A stretch of 64,000 bases of DNA from Macrophomina tecta (Eukaryota > Ascomycota > Dothideomycetes > Botryosphaeriales > Botryosphaeriaceae), in contig JAKSGN010000027.1 of NCBI GenBank assembly GCA_024180945.1, forward strand, positions 1 to 64,000, read 5' to 3'. Both the position numbers and the translations under genes were made by a program. The notes under the pieces are model-generated. The model ran no database searches and was not told the DNA's origin. It saw nothing but the letters and a program-made list of their open reading frames with translations. Each line of letters starts with the position of its first letter. The stretch's first letter is position 1. This document shows positions 34,429 through 46,436 of this stretch, one piece after another.

Positions 34429-37400
34429 CTTTAATTATTATTCTTATAAGGAAAGGTAGTTCCGAGAAGAGAAATACTTAACGAGAAGATAGTATTACCC
34501 GATACTCGACGCTAACTAAGTAGTATAATAAACGACGTCGATATAAATAATAACGGTCCTCTATAGCTAACTATAGCCGACCTCTTTTAGGTTATTTAAG
34601 ATATACAAGGCTAGATCGGCGAACTACGTAGATAACTCTAGGAGTAGACTAACGAGAACACTTAGCTCTATCGATAAATAGGCGAACTTCGTAACTAAGC
34701 TATTTTAATAACTCCTACCCCGGTACCCGTTTATACTTTGGTATTAATAACGACTCAACCTCCTAATAGAAGTACGAAGACGGCTAAGCTAGATCTATTC
34801 TATAGTAACTAAAAGAAGCTCTAGATCTTTCTCTTATAACTTAATCTATACTTCTTCTTTAACTCTAGAGACTTTCCTATCGACGATAAAAAGATAATAT
34901 TCGTAGCTACCTATCTCCGCGACATTGCGGTATAGTGGTTCGAGCCCTACCTTAGAGACCGAATAGAGAAAGAACTAGAAGCACGTAAAAAGAATACTAA
35001 GAAAGTCTTTAGTAGCTATAAGTACTTTATAACTTAAATTAAATAAAGCTTCGGAGACCTCGACGAGGTTAATAAGGCCTAACGGGCCGTTATAAATATC
35101 TACTAAAAGATCTTAGTAGCGGACTATACTATAGAATTCTAAAAGGCCGTAGCGTACCTAGATAACTAGTCCGACCGCGCCCTTATAGACTACTACTACC
35201 GAGGACTTAAGGAAAGGGTTAAAGACTAACTTATAATATAAGACGATTCTAAGACCCTAGACGAGCTTATTAAGCTAGCTATTAAATGCGATAACCGCCT
35301 CTTTAAGCGCTAATCTAAGAAGTATAAGGTAAACTACGGAGCTAATACTTCGCGCCTAGCGCGCCCTAGATATACTTAGAAAGGAGGAGATGCTATAGAG
35401 CTAGATAATATTAACCGCCGAAACGACCCACCTAAAAGAAATAACTACTATAGGGAAAAGAATAACAGCTATAAGGAAAAACGACGTAAAGAATAGACCC
35501 TAGAGTAAAAATAAAGATTTAAAAAAGGACTATACGTCTACTACGGTAAGACTTAGGAAAAGACATACTACTACTTTAAGAAGGATAAATAAGTCTCGGC
35601 TATAATGTAAAAACTAAAAAGACGAGAAGTCTCTATAGTTACTAAATAAGAAAACCCCTTCGCCGAATTCGATAAGCGATGCGAAGAAAGCTAGAACCCC
35701 GAGTATTAGAGACTTAGCTAGATAGCCTACTATAATAATAACTATACTACTTACTAGAGCGATAAGGACGCCATAGGCTAGTATTCTAAAAAGCTACGAT
35801 ACGTTAATACGATTCTAAAAATAGAGGAAGAGCTTATTAAAGCCTTTTTCAATGACGAGGACCTAGTCGACAGCGATACGAAAAAACTATACGATAGTAT
35901 TCTAGAGTTAAGCACAACTAACAATAAGTAATAGTAGGACGAAGCTATACTTATAAGAATAACCGAATACTTAACCCGATATAGAGAGACGCGCCGCGTT
36001 ACTAATAGCCTAGATCCTACGGTTACCTGGACTCTAGGCTCTATAATTAACCTTGGGACGTAGTAATATAAAGTATAGTAAGGAAAGGTATACGTACGCG
36101 TATAGTAAGACGATACCTAGAACCCCTAGAAAGAATTACTACTCGAGACGGCCGACGAACTCGTATCTTAGCTAAAGAACGAGGTATAGGGGGCACGACG
36201 ACGATAAGACCTATAATACCTCCATAATATAGCCTATACCCTTTACTAGTACGGCACGGTAACTAGGAATAGAAGCACCTTATAATAAATACCCTACGAA
36301 AAATACGACATGCCTACCTTTTAGTATTAGGTCCGAAACGGGTAGATCTACTAGAGACGACTAATTAAACGCGGTAAATAGACGCAATAGAAAGACACCC
36401 TAATCCTAGTTAATAAATAGAACGAGTATATCCGTTATAAAATAACGGAACGATCTATATTAAAAAACTAGACGGCTTCCCTAGATAGGGACCCTAGAAG
36501 GGGCCGTTAGATAGGTCCCTTAACTAGGTTATACGTATAGCGAACGGAATTATACCTACTAGATTAAACCTATACCGACTTTTATATATCCTAGTTATAT
36601 TCTGCGGGAAAAAGGCAATGGCTATAATCGATAGTAGCGTATAAGGCGTATTCGTCGATTCTAAGTTTATTATTAAGAACTAACTACTCTAGTAAGCTAA
36701 AGATTATTCTTACCGGCTAAGTACGGTAGACGGCTTCCTAGCGGAATACGAAAATAGCTAGATAAGAATTAAGATAGGGGAAGCACCTTTTATCGTCGGT
36801 AATTACCGAGAACGAATTAACCTCGACGTAATAATAATTCCCGGATACGATATTATCCTAGGAATACCGTAGCTAAAGACTTACGAGCTATATATTAGCT
36901 AGAGAATAGAGACTATTACGTTTTCTAACGAATACTATAGATGCCACCTCGCAACGGTAAGAAGAAGCTAATAGAGCTAGAAGAAAGCGCTAGAGCCTAA
37001 GAGCTAAAGTAGAACCTCTGAGCTAAGATAACGGGATAATAACGTACCCGTAGATATTAAGACTATTAGCTACCGAGCGCTGAAACTTATAACAAGACGA
37101 GGAGAAAAGGCCTATATAATCTATATAAAACCTAGTAAGGATACCGAGTAGAAAACTCTTACTCGTATGATACGGGGCCTTACGAATAAGAATAAAGATA
37201 GCCTAAAGCTAGTCGAAGAAGACTACCCCCAGAGGCTTAATAAATAATACGGCCACCCGAATAAAGTAGATACTAGTCCCCTCGGGTATAAGAGCTATAA
37301 CGGCAAAGGTATTTCGGTAGCTAAGATTAGCGCAGACCTTAGCGGAATTATAAGGCCTACTATAGATAAATTAGCACCTATACTAAAATTAGAGATAGTT

Positions 37401-40400
37401 CTATAAGAATTCTAGGATATACTAAGAATATTCTAAGAAAGAGGTAAGGGATAACTACTAGAGTATTAGCTATAGGATTATAAGATACCCCTACTCCCGG
37501 GAATATAACCTGCTTTTAAGCCTATTTACTCCTTATCTAAGACAGAGGCCGAAGTATTACAGGAATATATCGATAAAAACCTAGAATAAGAATATATACG
37601 ACCCTTATAGTCGCTAATAAAATACCCTATTCTGTTTGTTCTAAAAAAGAATAGTAAGCTCCGCCTCTATATCGACTACTAATAGCTAAACTATATTACG
37701 GTTAAGAATTAATACCTACTACCTCGTATTAACGAACTATAGAATAAGCTTCGTAACGCTAAGTTCTTTACGAAACTAGACCTCTAAGAAGGTTACTACC
37801 TAGTCCGTATTAAGAAAGGTAAAGAATAGAAGACGGCGTTCCGAATACAATTTAGATATTACGAGTATACGGTAATATCTTTTAGGCTTACTAACGTACC
37901 GGCTATCTTCTAGAGCTTAGTTAACAATATCCTACGTCCGTATTTAGATATATTCGCCTTAGCTTACCTAGATGATATTCTAATATACTCGGAAACGCTC
38001 GAGGAGTATACTAAGTACGTAAGAAAAGTCCTAAAGGCCTTAGATAAACGAAATCTCTAAGTAGCCCTAGAAAAGAGCGAGTAGTATATATAAAGAACGG
38101 AATACCTAGGGTTTATTATTATTCTAGGGTATATCAGCATGGACGATAAGAAACTAGGCGTAATTAGAGACTAGCTAATATCGCGAACTGTTAAAGAAGT
38201 ATAATCCTTCCTTGGATTTACTAACTTTTACCGAAAGTTTATTATAAACTACGCTAGAATAGCGGCACCTCTAACCGATATTACTAAGAAAGAGCACGGG
38301 TTTATATAGAAAGAAAAATAATAACAAGCGTTCGACTTACTAAAGTAGATATTTATAGAAGTATTAGTTCTAGGGCTCTATAACCTAGATCTACCGATTA
38401 CGGTAGAAACCGACGCTTTAGACTACGCTATAGGAGCCGTACTTAGTTAGCTAGATAAAGAAGGTAGACTACACCTTATCGCCTACTACTTAAGAAAAAT
38501 AATACCGGCCGAGAAGAACTACGACGTTTATAATAAGAAACTCTTAGCTATAGTCACGGCTTTTAAAGAATAGAGATACTATCTCGAAGGCGCTAAGTAC
38601 TAGGTTATAGTCTACTACGACTATAAGAACCTCTCGCACTTTACTACTACTAAGAAATTAAATCGATAATAGGTTCGGTAGGCTAAAGAACTAGCGTTCT
38701 ATAATATAAAGATTACCTATAGAAAGGAATTTAAGAACGCTCGCGCTAATGCGTTAAGTAAACGAGCCGACTATATCGAAGAAAAGCTAGGTCCGCAACC
38801 TATAATACTTAATACGTAGGAGGACGGGTCTTTTATACCCGCCAGCCGTAGCCGCTAGATTATAGCTATTTATAGCCTAGGATAAACGTGGCTTAAAGAA
38901 GGACTAGACGACTCGCTTACCCCGATTAGACTATTCGCCCTAGCGATACGCCTCGAAGGCAACGAATAGAAGTAGAAGATCCGAGAAGCCTACGTAGATA
39001 ACGTAACGGCTCAAGAAATCGGAGAACTCGATAACGATCCCCGAGTAACTAGAAACGTAGATAGTATAATTCTATTTTTAGAATTAGTCTACGTTCCGGT
39101 TAAACTACGAGAAGAGCTCGTAAAAGACATATACAAAGCCCTAGCACATGGTTATTAAGAAATAGATAAGACGATAGAGCGAATTATGAGAAGCTACTAC
39201 TTTCTAGAACTAAGAAGAACCGTTTAATAAATAGTCTCGTAATGCGATCTTTATATTAGAAGCAAGGCCGCGAGGTATATACCCTATAAACTACTTTAGC
39301 CGCTACCGGTACCGAAGCGCCCTTAGTAATCCATCTCGCTAGACTTTATTACGGACCTACCTAAGTTAGAAGAACCGCTTACTAAGATTAAGTATAATTT
39401 AATCCTAGTTATCGTTAATAGAATAATAAAGTATGTATACTACTTACTATATCTTAAGACGGTAAATGCGAAAGAACTCGCCTATACGTTCCTTAGAATA
39501 ATCCTCGGTAACTACGGGTTACCGGAAGAGCTCGTATTAGATAAAGATCGGCTATTTATATTCCGATTCTAGTAGACGCTTACCCGCTAGCTTAAAGTAA
39601 AGTATAAGCTCTCGACTACGATATATCTATAAATAGATAGATAGATAGAACGAACGAATTAGATACTAGAATAGTACTTACGCTACTATCTTAATTACGT
39701 ATAAAATAATTGGGTCGAGCTGCTACCGCTCGTATAGTTTGCGTATAATAGCTTAAAAGCATTAGCTATATAAGAATCCCCATTCTACGCCAACTACGGC
39801 TATAAGCCTATAGCGTATAAAGAGCTAATACTAAGCGAATTCCTAGCCTAAAAAGAAATCCTTAAAGTAGACTAGCTAAAGGTACTCTACGAATAATTAT
39901 ACCTAGACCTTAAATTCGTAGCCCTATAAATAGGTAAATACTATAATAGACGGCACTAGGAGGTACCGAAGCTAAAAAGGGGGAATAAAGTTTACCTTCT
40001 TAGAAAAAACATTAAGATAAAACGGCTAAATAATAAATTAGACTTTAAGAAAATCGGACCGTTCGAAATCGAAGAATAGATTAGAAAGGTTAATTTCCGC
40101 CTTAGATTACCTAATACTATGCGGATACACCCTATATTTTACGTCTTACTTCTCGAACCGGCACCGGAAAACGCTACGCTATTACGCCAAACGGAAGAAA
40201 TGCTACCGGAAAATCTAGACGCCGACGAAAATATAGACTAGGATATAGAATAAGTCCTAAACAGCGGCTATATTAACGGTTAATTCTAATACCTCCTTAA
40301 ATGGAAAGGAGACTAGGATAATACCTAAGAACTACCGAAACTCTGCGACTATTAAGAGCTTATTAATAAGTTCTATCGCCGAAACCTAGATCGACTAATA

Positions 40401-40442
40401 CCGCCGACTCGTCGTATACGAAGGACCCAAAATTAAAGTTAG
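34429..40442 (+). pseudogene. gag-pol of chromovirus D with C-terminal chromodomain, RIP-interrupted
   Basis: Polyprotein of an LTR retrotransposon, broken by many TAG/TAA codons but readable in order. Gag (about 34700-35590) contains ATYLRDIAV-WFEPYLRD, LKERVKD and a zinc-knuckle relic (VYYGKT then YYYFKK). Protease lies near 36620 (IDSS) with a later IILGIP. Reverse transcriptase has KLDL-EGYYLVRIKKGKE and an intact YLDD at 37965-37976, then the VIRDW and [12 protein letters not shown] region. RNase H runs to about 38780. Integrase lies around 39130-39900, with an H-x-C zinc-binding relic. The chromodomain at about 40235-40400 reads YLLKWKG and ELINKFYRRN. A chromodomain at the integrase end defines the chromovirus clade, and such domains bind histone H3 lysine-9 methyl marks in studied members. 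This copy cannot make protein. Confidence 0.85.
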
Positions 40443-41098
40443 AAGACGGAGATAACCGCGCCTAATTAACTAGACCGGAACCCTCGGGAGGCGTAGAACC
40501 CGAACTAACGCCAGAAGACCTAATAGACTGGGACGACTTTATAGCGTTATTAGCTAAGGCATCGCTATATAAACGCTTTAGCGATCGTTCCTCCTTAGTA
40601 TTTTTAGGGTTAGAGGCACCCCTAACCTCGCGAGTAGATTTAATGCGATTAAGCTTCTTTAACTTCTCTATAGTCGCAGCCTTCTTCGAAAGTATTAAGT
40701 AGATACGACGCTTTAAGAAGTTCTCTTACTTTTCTAAACGAGATAAACGGGCTATTACGGCCTATATAGCCTTACGGGCTTCCTTCCGGTTCGTACGCAC
40801 TTTAGCACGCGCCCGATTAAGACGGTTAACTAAGGACGAACGTTAGTAATAGCGAAAAACGACGGAGAAGAAGTATATAATCCGCAGCGTTAAGACCTTC
40901 CCTATTATAAGTAGTTCGTCTACGGCGCGCGTACTCCCTATAGCGAGAAGAACTCTTAATATCTATCTAATACTCTACGGACTTACCCTTAGAGGCCAGG
41001 AGCAAACAAGAAGAATAAGGAACGGGTATCGCGTAATCCTCGCGATTAATACGCTTACCTAGAAGAACTTGTTTAGTACGCTTACGTTTTGGAGGTAT
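40363..41098 (-). pseudogene. antisense accessory ORF of chromovirus D
   Basis: Counterpart of 14640-15383. The start codon is now ATA (RIP of ATG) at 41098, followed by PPKRKRTKQ. Conserved blocks with C are the IPVPYSSCLLL region, SRYREYARRRRTTYN, a coiled-coil stretch ending TIEKLKKLNRIKS, EERSLKRLYSDALANN and SSGVSSGSTPPEGSG. The total length is one base off a multiple of three and the frame shifts once near the middle, so a single indel is implied. It ends at TAA 40363-40365, overlapping the chromodomain end on the sense strand. The leader to the LTR is 101 bp. No family is recognised; a nuclear, coiled-coil accessory protein is only an inference from composition. Confidence 0.65.
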
Positions 41099-41164
41099 TA
41101 TAAAGCTTTACTAAAGAAAAGAAAGAAAGAACGAAGAGAATATAAGATATAGATAAACGAATAA

Positions 41165-41181
41165 ATCTTCGGGCCGAAGAT
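41165..41181. promoter_or_regulatory. conserved palindrome beside the polypurine tract (D)
   Basis: ATCTTCGG-G-CCGAAGAT, an exact inverted repeat 19 bp before the 3' LTR. Same position as in C, B and A. Confidence 0.6.
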
Positions 41182-41199
41182 CCTTAAGAGGGGGGGTAG

Positions 41200-41981
41200 T
41201 ATTACGAACCCTAGAGGAATAAGGGCTTTATAACCCTACGGATAGAAAGCCCGCACGGGAAAAGGTACTATAGGAGCTAAGAACCCGTAAGAACAATAGA
41301 GCCGTAATACCGGCGCGCCCGCACGGGAAAAATAGCCTCGAGGGAGAACGGCGCGTACGGGCCTAGGTAAGATAGCAGCGGAAGCCCGTACGGAAACAAC
41401 GCCTATACGATATAGTAAAACCACGGGAACACCGACTAGGTTAAACTCCCGTAGGGGAAGAATATCCCTAAGGGAAGAATTACGAATCCCGGAAACCGGC
41501 TTCGGGCTAAGAGGAACGGACGGGAGAAAGTCGAATAACTCGTACGGTCTAAGAAACGATAGTCTAGCGGTATAATACTCCCTTAACCGATGTAAAAGTC
41601 GGATTCTAGGAAATAGACCTTAGCGCCTAAGTTACGTAAGACCCACCGGGCCTACTAGATAACGAAGGATCGCGATTATCCTCTACTACGTATAGATAAT
41701 AAAGGATTCCAACTATTCTTTACTATCTATAGATTAATATAACTCTTATATAGTATATAGATATACTCTTTAGATAGTACCTTAACCTTTGTAGTTAACT
41801 TAAAGTTCTAATATAACCCTATTAAAGGTAATAAGCCTAACGCGCACCGCGTACCGATATATTACGTAATTACTACTATCGTTCTAATTCTTTACCCTTC
41901 TCTTATTCTTTAAGGTAAACCCTTTAGCTATCTAACCCTACTAGGCGATTCTAAAGCCTAGTAGAAGAGGCCGCCGTTACA
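41200..41981 (+). repeat. 3' LTR of chromovirus D
   Basis: TATTACGAACC to GCCGCCGTTACA; the terminal CA is kept here. Confidence 0.9.
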
Positions 41982-41986
41982 TTAAC

Positions 41987-43423
41987 GAGCTCTAGAATAA
42001 GTTAGAAAATATAAAGTACTTTATAAAACTAAATCTTAGAAAAGATTATTACTTAGTTAGAATTAAAAAAGGGAAAGAATAGAAGATAGCCTTTAGAATA
42101 AAACTAGAACTCTATAAGTATATAATAATATTATTCGGGCTTACTAACGCGCTAGTAATATTCTAGTTACTCGTTAATAATACGCTACGCGAATACTTAG
42201 ATATTTTCTACCTAGCTTACCTCGACGATATTCTTATCTTCTTAGAAATACTCGAGGAGTATAAGAAATATATTAAAAAAGTTCTAAAAGCCCTCTAAGC
42301 TAAGAATCTAACTATTATACCTAATAAGTACGAGTAGCATATATAAAGAATAAAGTTCTTAGGTTTTATTATTATTTCTAGATATATCGGTATAGATAAC
42401 TTAAAACTAGACTCTATTAGAAAATAGTCGGTACTAAAAATAATTAAGAAAGTATAGTTCTTTCTTAGATTCGCGAACTTCTATAGAAAGTTTATCTAGA
42501 ACTATTTAAAGGTTATAAAATCTTTAACGTAATTTACTTAGAAGAAGTATAGCTTCTAATAAAAAAATAATTAGTAGTAAGCCTTTAATTTACTAAAGAG
42601 AATATTTTGCGAAGTACCTATTTTAGAAATATATAATTCTAATAAACTAATTAAAGTAGAGACTAATATATTAGAATTCGCTCTAGAAGTATATCTTAGC
42701 TAGCCTAACGAAGATAGTAGATAGTATCTAATTATATTCTACTTAAGAAAGTTTACCCCGGTAGAGCTTAATTATAATACTTATAATAAGAAGCTCTTAG
42801 TTATCATCTTAGTATTTAAGCACTAAAGATACTATCTAAAAGAAGCTAATTAATAAGTAATAGTATATTATAACTATTAGAATCTCACGCGCTTTACTAT
42901 AACTAAGAAGCTAAACCGACGATAGATTCGCTAGTTATAGAAATTAGTATTCTATAACTTTAAGATTACGTATAGAAAAGATATAGATAACGCCGCCACT
43001 AATACGCTTAGTAGAAGAATAGACTATATAAAAAAAAAATTAAGCCGTAACCTATAGTATTATAGTAAATAAGCGATAGATTACTTACTCTTACTAGATA
43101 GTCTTTCCTAATACTTCGCATTAAGTTAAACCCGTAGTATTAGAAGATCTAAGAAGTATACGCTTAGAATTTCTTCGCGTAGAAACTTTTAGCGCTTAAG
43201 AATAACCCGCGTATTACTTAAGATAGAGAAGAAATACTTCTCTTTAAAAAATTAATCTATATTCTAATAAGACTACAAAAAGTACTTATTAAGAATATAT
43301 ATATAGCACCCGCGTATAGATATTAGAATATCGATAAAATAATTAAAAGAATTACGTAAAACTTCTACTTTCTAGAATTATAAAAAATAGTTTAGTATAT
43401 AGTTTTATAATATAACCTTTATA
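41987..43423 (+). pseudogene. reverse transcriptase and RNase H part of chromovirus B
   Basis: Continues the B pol frame after D. The YLDD box at 42218-42229 is intact (AYLDDILIF), unlike element A. RNase H follows to about 43000, then the start of integrase. pogo-2 interrupts it at 43424. Stops are TAG/TAA. Confidence 0.78.
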
Positions 43424-45279
43424 ACGTGGTTGATAACCGAGCTGCGCATACAACCGAGCTGCGCACCCTACCAATGCCGCGCGACTTTGCAGGCTAATAT
43501 CTCAACACTACAACAAGCTATTGCAATGCAACAAGTTTATTTAGAATTTTTAAATTCATTAGTATCTAGCTTGCAGGTACGCAAATTGTGTCCTAGCATA
43601 CCGCAGCGCCCGCAGCGCCTTTGTTGTGTCGCATCCCCACCCGTGCGCGCCCTCTTCGAAGACTCCCCACCCTCATCCCGCCCACCTACGTTGCTAGGAG
43701 CCATCAATTCAGCTGCCTCCTCTGCCGTCAACGACCCTCTAGTCTGGATATACTTCCTCTTGCCTGATTTCCGCTTGGTTAGAGTCTTATTGGCCTCCCG
43801 CAAGTCTGTGATTTCGGCGCGCAACAACACCAGTTCGTGTGCCATCGCTATAGTGCCTTTTGTTAGCTGAACCACAGCTTCTTTCAAGGAACTTGGCGAA
43901 GAACCTGCAGGAGGCGGAATCTTATTAAGGACAAAGGCTGATTGGAAGTCTACTTCGTGAAGAGTGCGCGGTGTTTTGGGCTCCCAAGGGGTGGTCTCTA
44001 GGGCAGGTGGCGTTGGCGTACGAAGCTTCACATCAAGCTTGGATAGCACCGCGTCTGGGTCTAGTGGGACTAGCCCAGCGCCTCTAAAGCTTGCAAGGAT
44101 GTTCTCCTTCTTAAAAACCCGGTCGTGAGCTGCCCTGAAGGCTGGGAGGAACTCGGTCTTAGAGATATGGGTGACGTGCCTGCGCGCCAAGGCCGAGATC
44201 TCATCACCGTACGCGCGCTTCAACGGCGAATAGCAACCCACATCAAGTGGCTGCAATAGGTGCGACGCGTGTGGGGGCATACAGAGAGCGATAATCCTGT
44301 TCTCCCTACAGAGATCCTGGAAATCCTGCGAGTTGTGGCTCTCGTGACCGTCGATTATGAGCAGCCGGTGCGTGCCCACGGTACGCGACTTTGTATGCGC
44401 GTTAAAATGCTTTAACCACTCGACTCCGAGCTCGTTGGTCGTCCAGCCGTTCTCGGTGACTCCAATAGGCCAATCCTCGGGCACGAGGCCGTCCTGGTAC
44501 CAGGTGGAGATGTGCTTCTTGCCTGCGAAGATGATGAAGGGGGGAATCACAGAGCCGTCGGCACAGATACACTCAATCGCGGTGGTCCACTCGCGATCGC
44601 CTGGCTGCACTAATTTCGCTTTGCCGCAGCGTTCTTCTGAGCCTGTAACCACGTACCGCGTCGAGATTACACCCATCATAAAGCCAGTCTCGTCAAAGTT
44701 GTAGCTGTCTTCATCAAGGATGCCATACTTCGCCTTTATATTGCGCACCAGCTCGAACCACCTGCCAATCACCTCTGGATCTTCGTTCAAGGCTCGCTGG
44801 CGATCATAGGAACGTGTCATCCGAACCCTGAGCGCAGGCGATCGCTTAATGAGGTTATCCACCCAGCGCTTGCCTGTTGGCTTGCCACCCCGCTCTGCTA
44901 GCAACCTATCGGCCATTGCTCGCACAGCAAGCTTCGTAGGCGGAAACCCTCTTAAATCCTGGTCCAATATACGCTCAACTATCACTAGCTCCTCTTCCTT
45001 GCTGAGCTTTCGCCCGTTGGCCTCGCAATCGCGTCGGGGGGTCGCTCCACCGCGTCGGCTGCGGAGCGTACTTGGGGGAACGGCGTAGAGGGCCGCAGCG
45101 CGTCGCTCGCTTAAAGACGCGTTTCGTTTACGAGATTGTATAGCTAGCTTAATTCTCGCTTCGTTAGAAGATGTCAGTGTGTGGTGTTGTGGATGCATCG
45201 CGTTTGAAGGTAGGTAGGATGGATTTTGGTGGTGGGGTGCGCAGCTCGGTTGTATGCGCAGCTCGGTTATCAACCACGT
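43424..45279 (-). mobile_element. pogo/Fot-like DNA transposon (pogo-2), intact
   Basis: Identical ~45-bp inverted repeats beginning ACGTGGTTGATAACCGAGC and containing two tandem AACCGAGCTGCGCA boxes. TA lies at 43422-43423 and 45280-45281. The homologous uninterrupted site in element A near 28500 (CTTTATATTTAAAG) confirms the insertion point. Not RIP-mutated. Confidence 0.95.
43537..45198 (-). CDS. pogo/Fot-like DDE transposase, 553 aa, intact
   Basis: Same family as the gene at 23503-25152 but clearly divergent. The frame is open from 45273, but its first residues are encoded by the inverted repeat. The ATG at 45198 (MHPQHHTL) gives a protein matching the other copy's length and is preferred. 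Numbered from that ATG, the triad is YNFDETGF (D169), LLIIDGHESH (D283) and HLLQPLDVGC (D319), with 35 residues between the last two. A helix-turn-helix region occupies roughly residues 10-135. The C-terminus has a KRKSGKRK stretch and a C-x2-C-x4-H-x4-C zinc knuckle (CGRCGMLGHNLRTC). No stop or frameshift is seen, so the element could be autonomous. Confidence 0.93.
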   Translation of the reverse strand: MHPQHHTLTSSNEARIKLAIQSRKRNASLSERRAAALYAVPPSTLRSRRGGATPRRDCEANGRKLSKEEELVIVERILDQDLRGFPPTKLAVRAMADRLLAERGGKPTGKRWVDNLIKRSPALRVRMTRSYDRQRALNEDPEVIGRWFELVRNIKAKYGILDEDSYNFDETGFMMGVISTRYVVTGSEERCGKAKLVQPGDREWTTAIECICADGSVIPPFIIFAGKKHISTWYQDGLVPEDWPIGVTENGWTTNELGVEWLKHFNAHTKSRTVGTHRLLIIDGHESHNSQDFQDLCRENRIIALCMPPHASHLLQPLDVGCYSPLKRAYGDEISALARRHVTHISKTEFLPAFRAAHDRVFKKENILASFRGAGLVPLDPDAVLSKLDVKLRTPTPPALETTPWEPKTPRTLHEVDFQSAFVLNKIPPPAGSSPSSLKEAVVQLTKGTIAMAHELVLLRAEITDLREANKTLTKRKSGKRKYIQTRGSLTAEEAAELMAPSNVGGRDEGGESSKRARTGGDATQQRRCGRCGMLGHNLRTCKLDTNEFKNSK

Positions 45280-46436
45280 TATCTAAAGTAAAGCTATAAT
45301 ATACGCTTTATATAAATAACTATAACCCCTAGAAGTTCTAGAATAACTATAGTAATAGATTACGCTAGACTTTATTATAAAACTACCTAGGTCTAAGAAC
45401 CTAATTATAGAAGTTAAGTATAACTTAATTCTAGTCTTTATTAATAGACTTATAAAGTACGTACTCTTTTTACCCTATCTAAAGGTATTAAATATAGAAT
45501 AGCTAGCCTATACGTTTCTCCAATATATCTTCGCGGATCGCGGAATACCAAAAGTATTAGTCTCGGATAGAAATAAGCTAATAAAATCGAAATTTTAGTA
45601 AATACTTATACGCTAGCTTAGAGTAAAGAATAAACTCTCTATAACGGTATACGTATAAACTAATAGCTAGATAAAATAGATAAACTAAACTCTTAAATAA
45701 TATCTTCGCTATTATATTAACTATCTATAGAATAACTAGGCTATATAGCTATCTATAGTATAATTCGCCTATAATAGCGCTAAATAAGAGTTAACTAACG
45801 TATCTCTATTCTTTACTAACTATAGGTTTAAACTAGATGCGTATAGAAAAGCTATTTCTAGTAGAAAATTATTCTAAAAAGATATTCTTAAAGCTAAGTA
45901 GCTAAGAGAATTATATAAAGCTATTAGTCTCGACCTTAAATACGTACGAATTATAATATCTAAATACTATAACAAATGGTATTAGGCGGCACTAAACCTT
46001 AAAAGAGAAAATAAAGTATACCTCCTTATAAAAAATATTAAATTAAAGTAACCGAGCGATAAATTAGATTTTAAGAAAATCGGTCTATTCGAAATTATAG
46101 AAAAACTTAGAGAAGTTATATATTAACTTAAATTATCTAATATATAAATAAACTCTATCTTTTACGTAGTATTACTCGAGCTAGTACTAGAAAATGCTAC
46201 TATCCTAGAAACTTAAGAAGAGATTATACTAAAAAACCCTAACGCCGAAGAAACCTAGTACCTAGTTAAGAAGATTCTAGACTATAAGCGGTTTAGATAT
46301 TAGCTTAAATATCTCGTTAAATAGAAAGATTACGAAAATAAAGATAACTAGTAAGTACTAAAGAATAATATATACCTAGATCTTATTATAGAGTTCTATC
46401 GCTAAAACCCTAACCTTCTACGAAGACGAGGTCGTC
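45280..46436 (+). pseudogene. integrase and chromodomain of chromovirus B
   Basis: Resumes the B integrase after pogo-2 and is colinear with element A 28500-29640. The chromodomain relic at about 46255-46415 reads YLVKKILDYKRF then IIEFYR-NPN. TAG/TAA stops are frequent. Confidence 0.75.

Larger units (their letters stand above)
33647..41981 (+). mobile_element. Chromovirus D (Ty3/gypsy), complete structure, nested in B
   Basis: TTAAC at 33642-33646 and 41982-41986; 782-bp LTRs at 33647-34428 and 41200-41981; polypurine tract AAGAGGGGGGGTAG directly before the 3' LTR. Same family as C. Less mutated than A and B, with more GC and longer readable stretches. Confidence 0.92.

Noticed and set aside
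34930..34955. GTGGTTCGAGCCC, like a tRNA B-box
   Set aside because: It falls in the gag frame (WFEPYL) and has no A-box or acceptor stem.
43430..43870. 146-codon plus-strand frame at the pogo-2 left end
   Set aside because: Its start is encoded by the inverted repeat and the rest is antisense to the transposase C-terminus.
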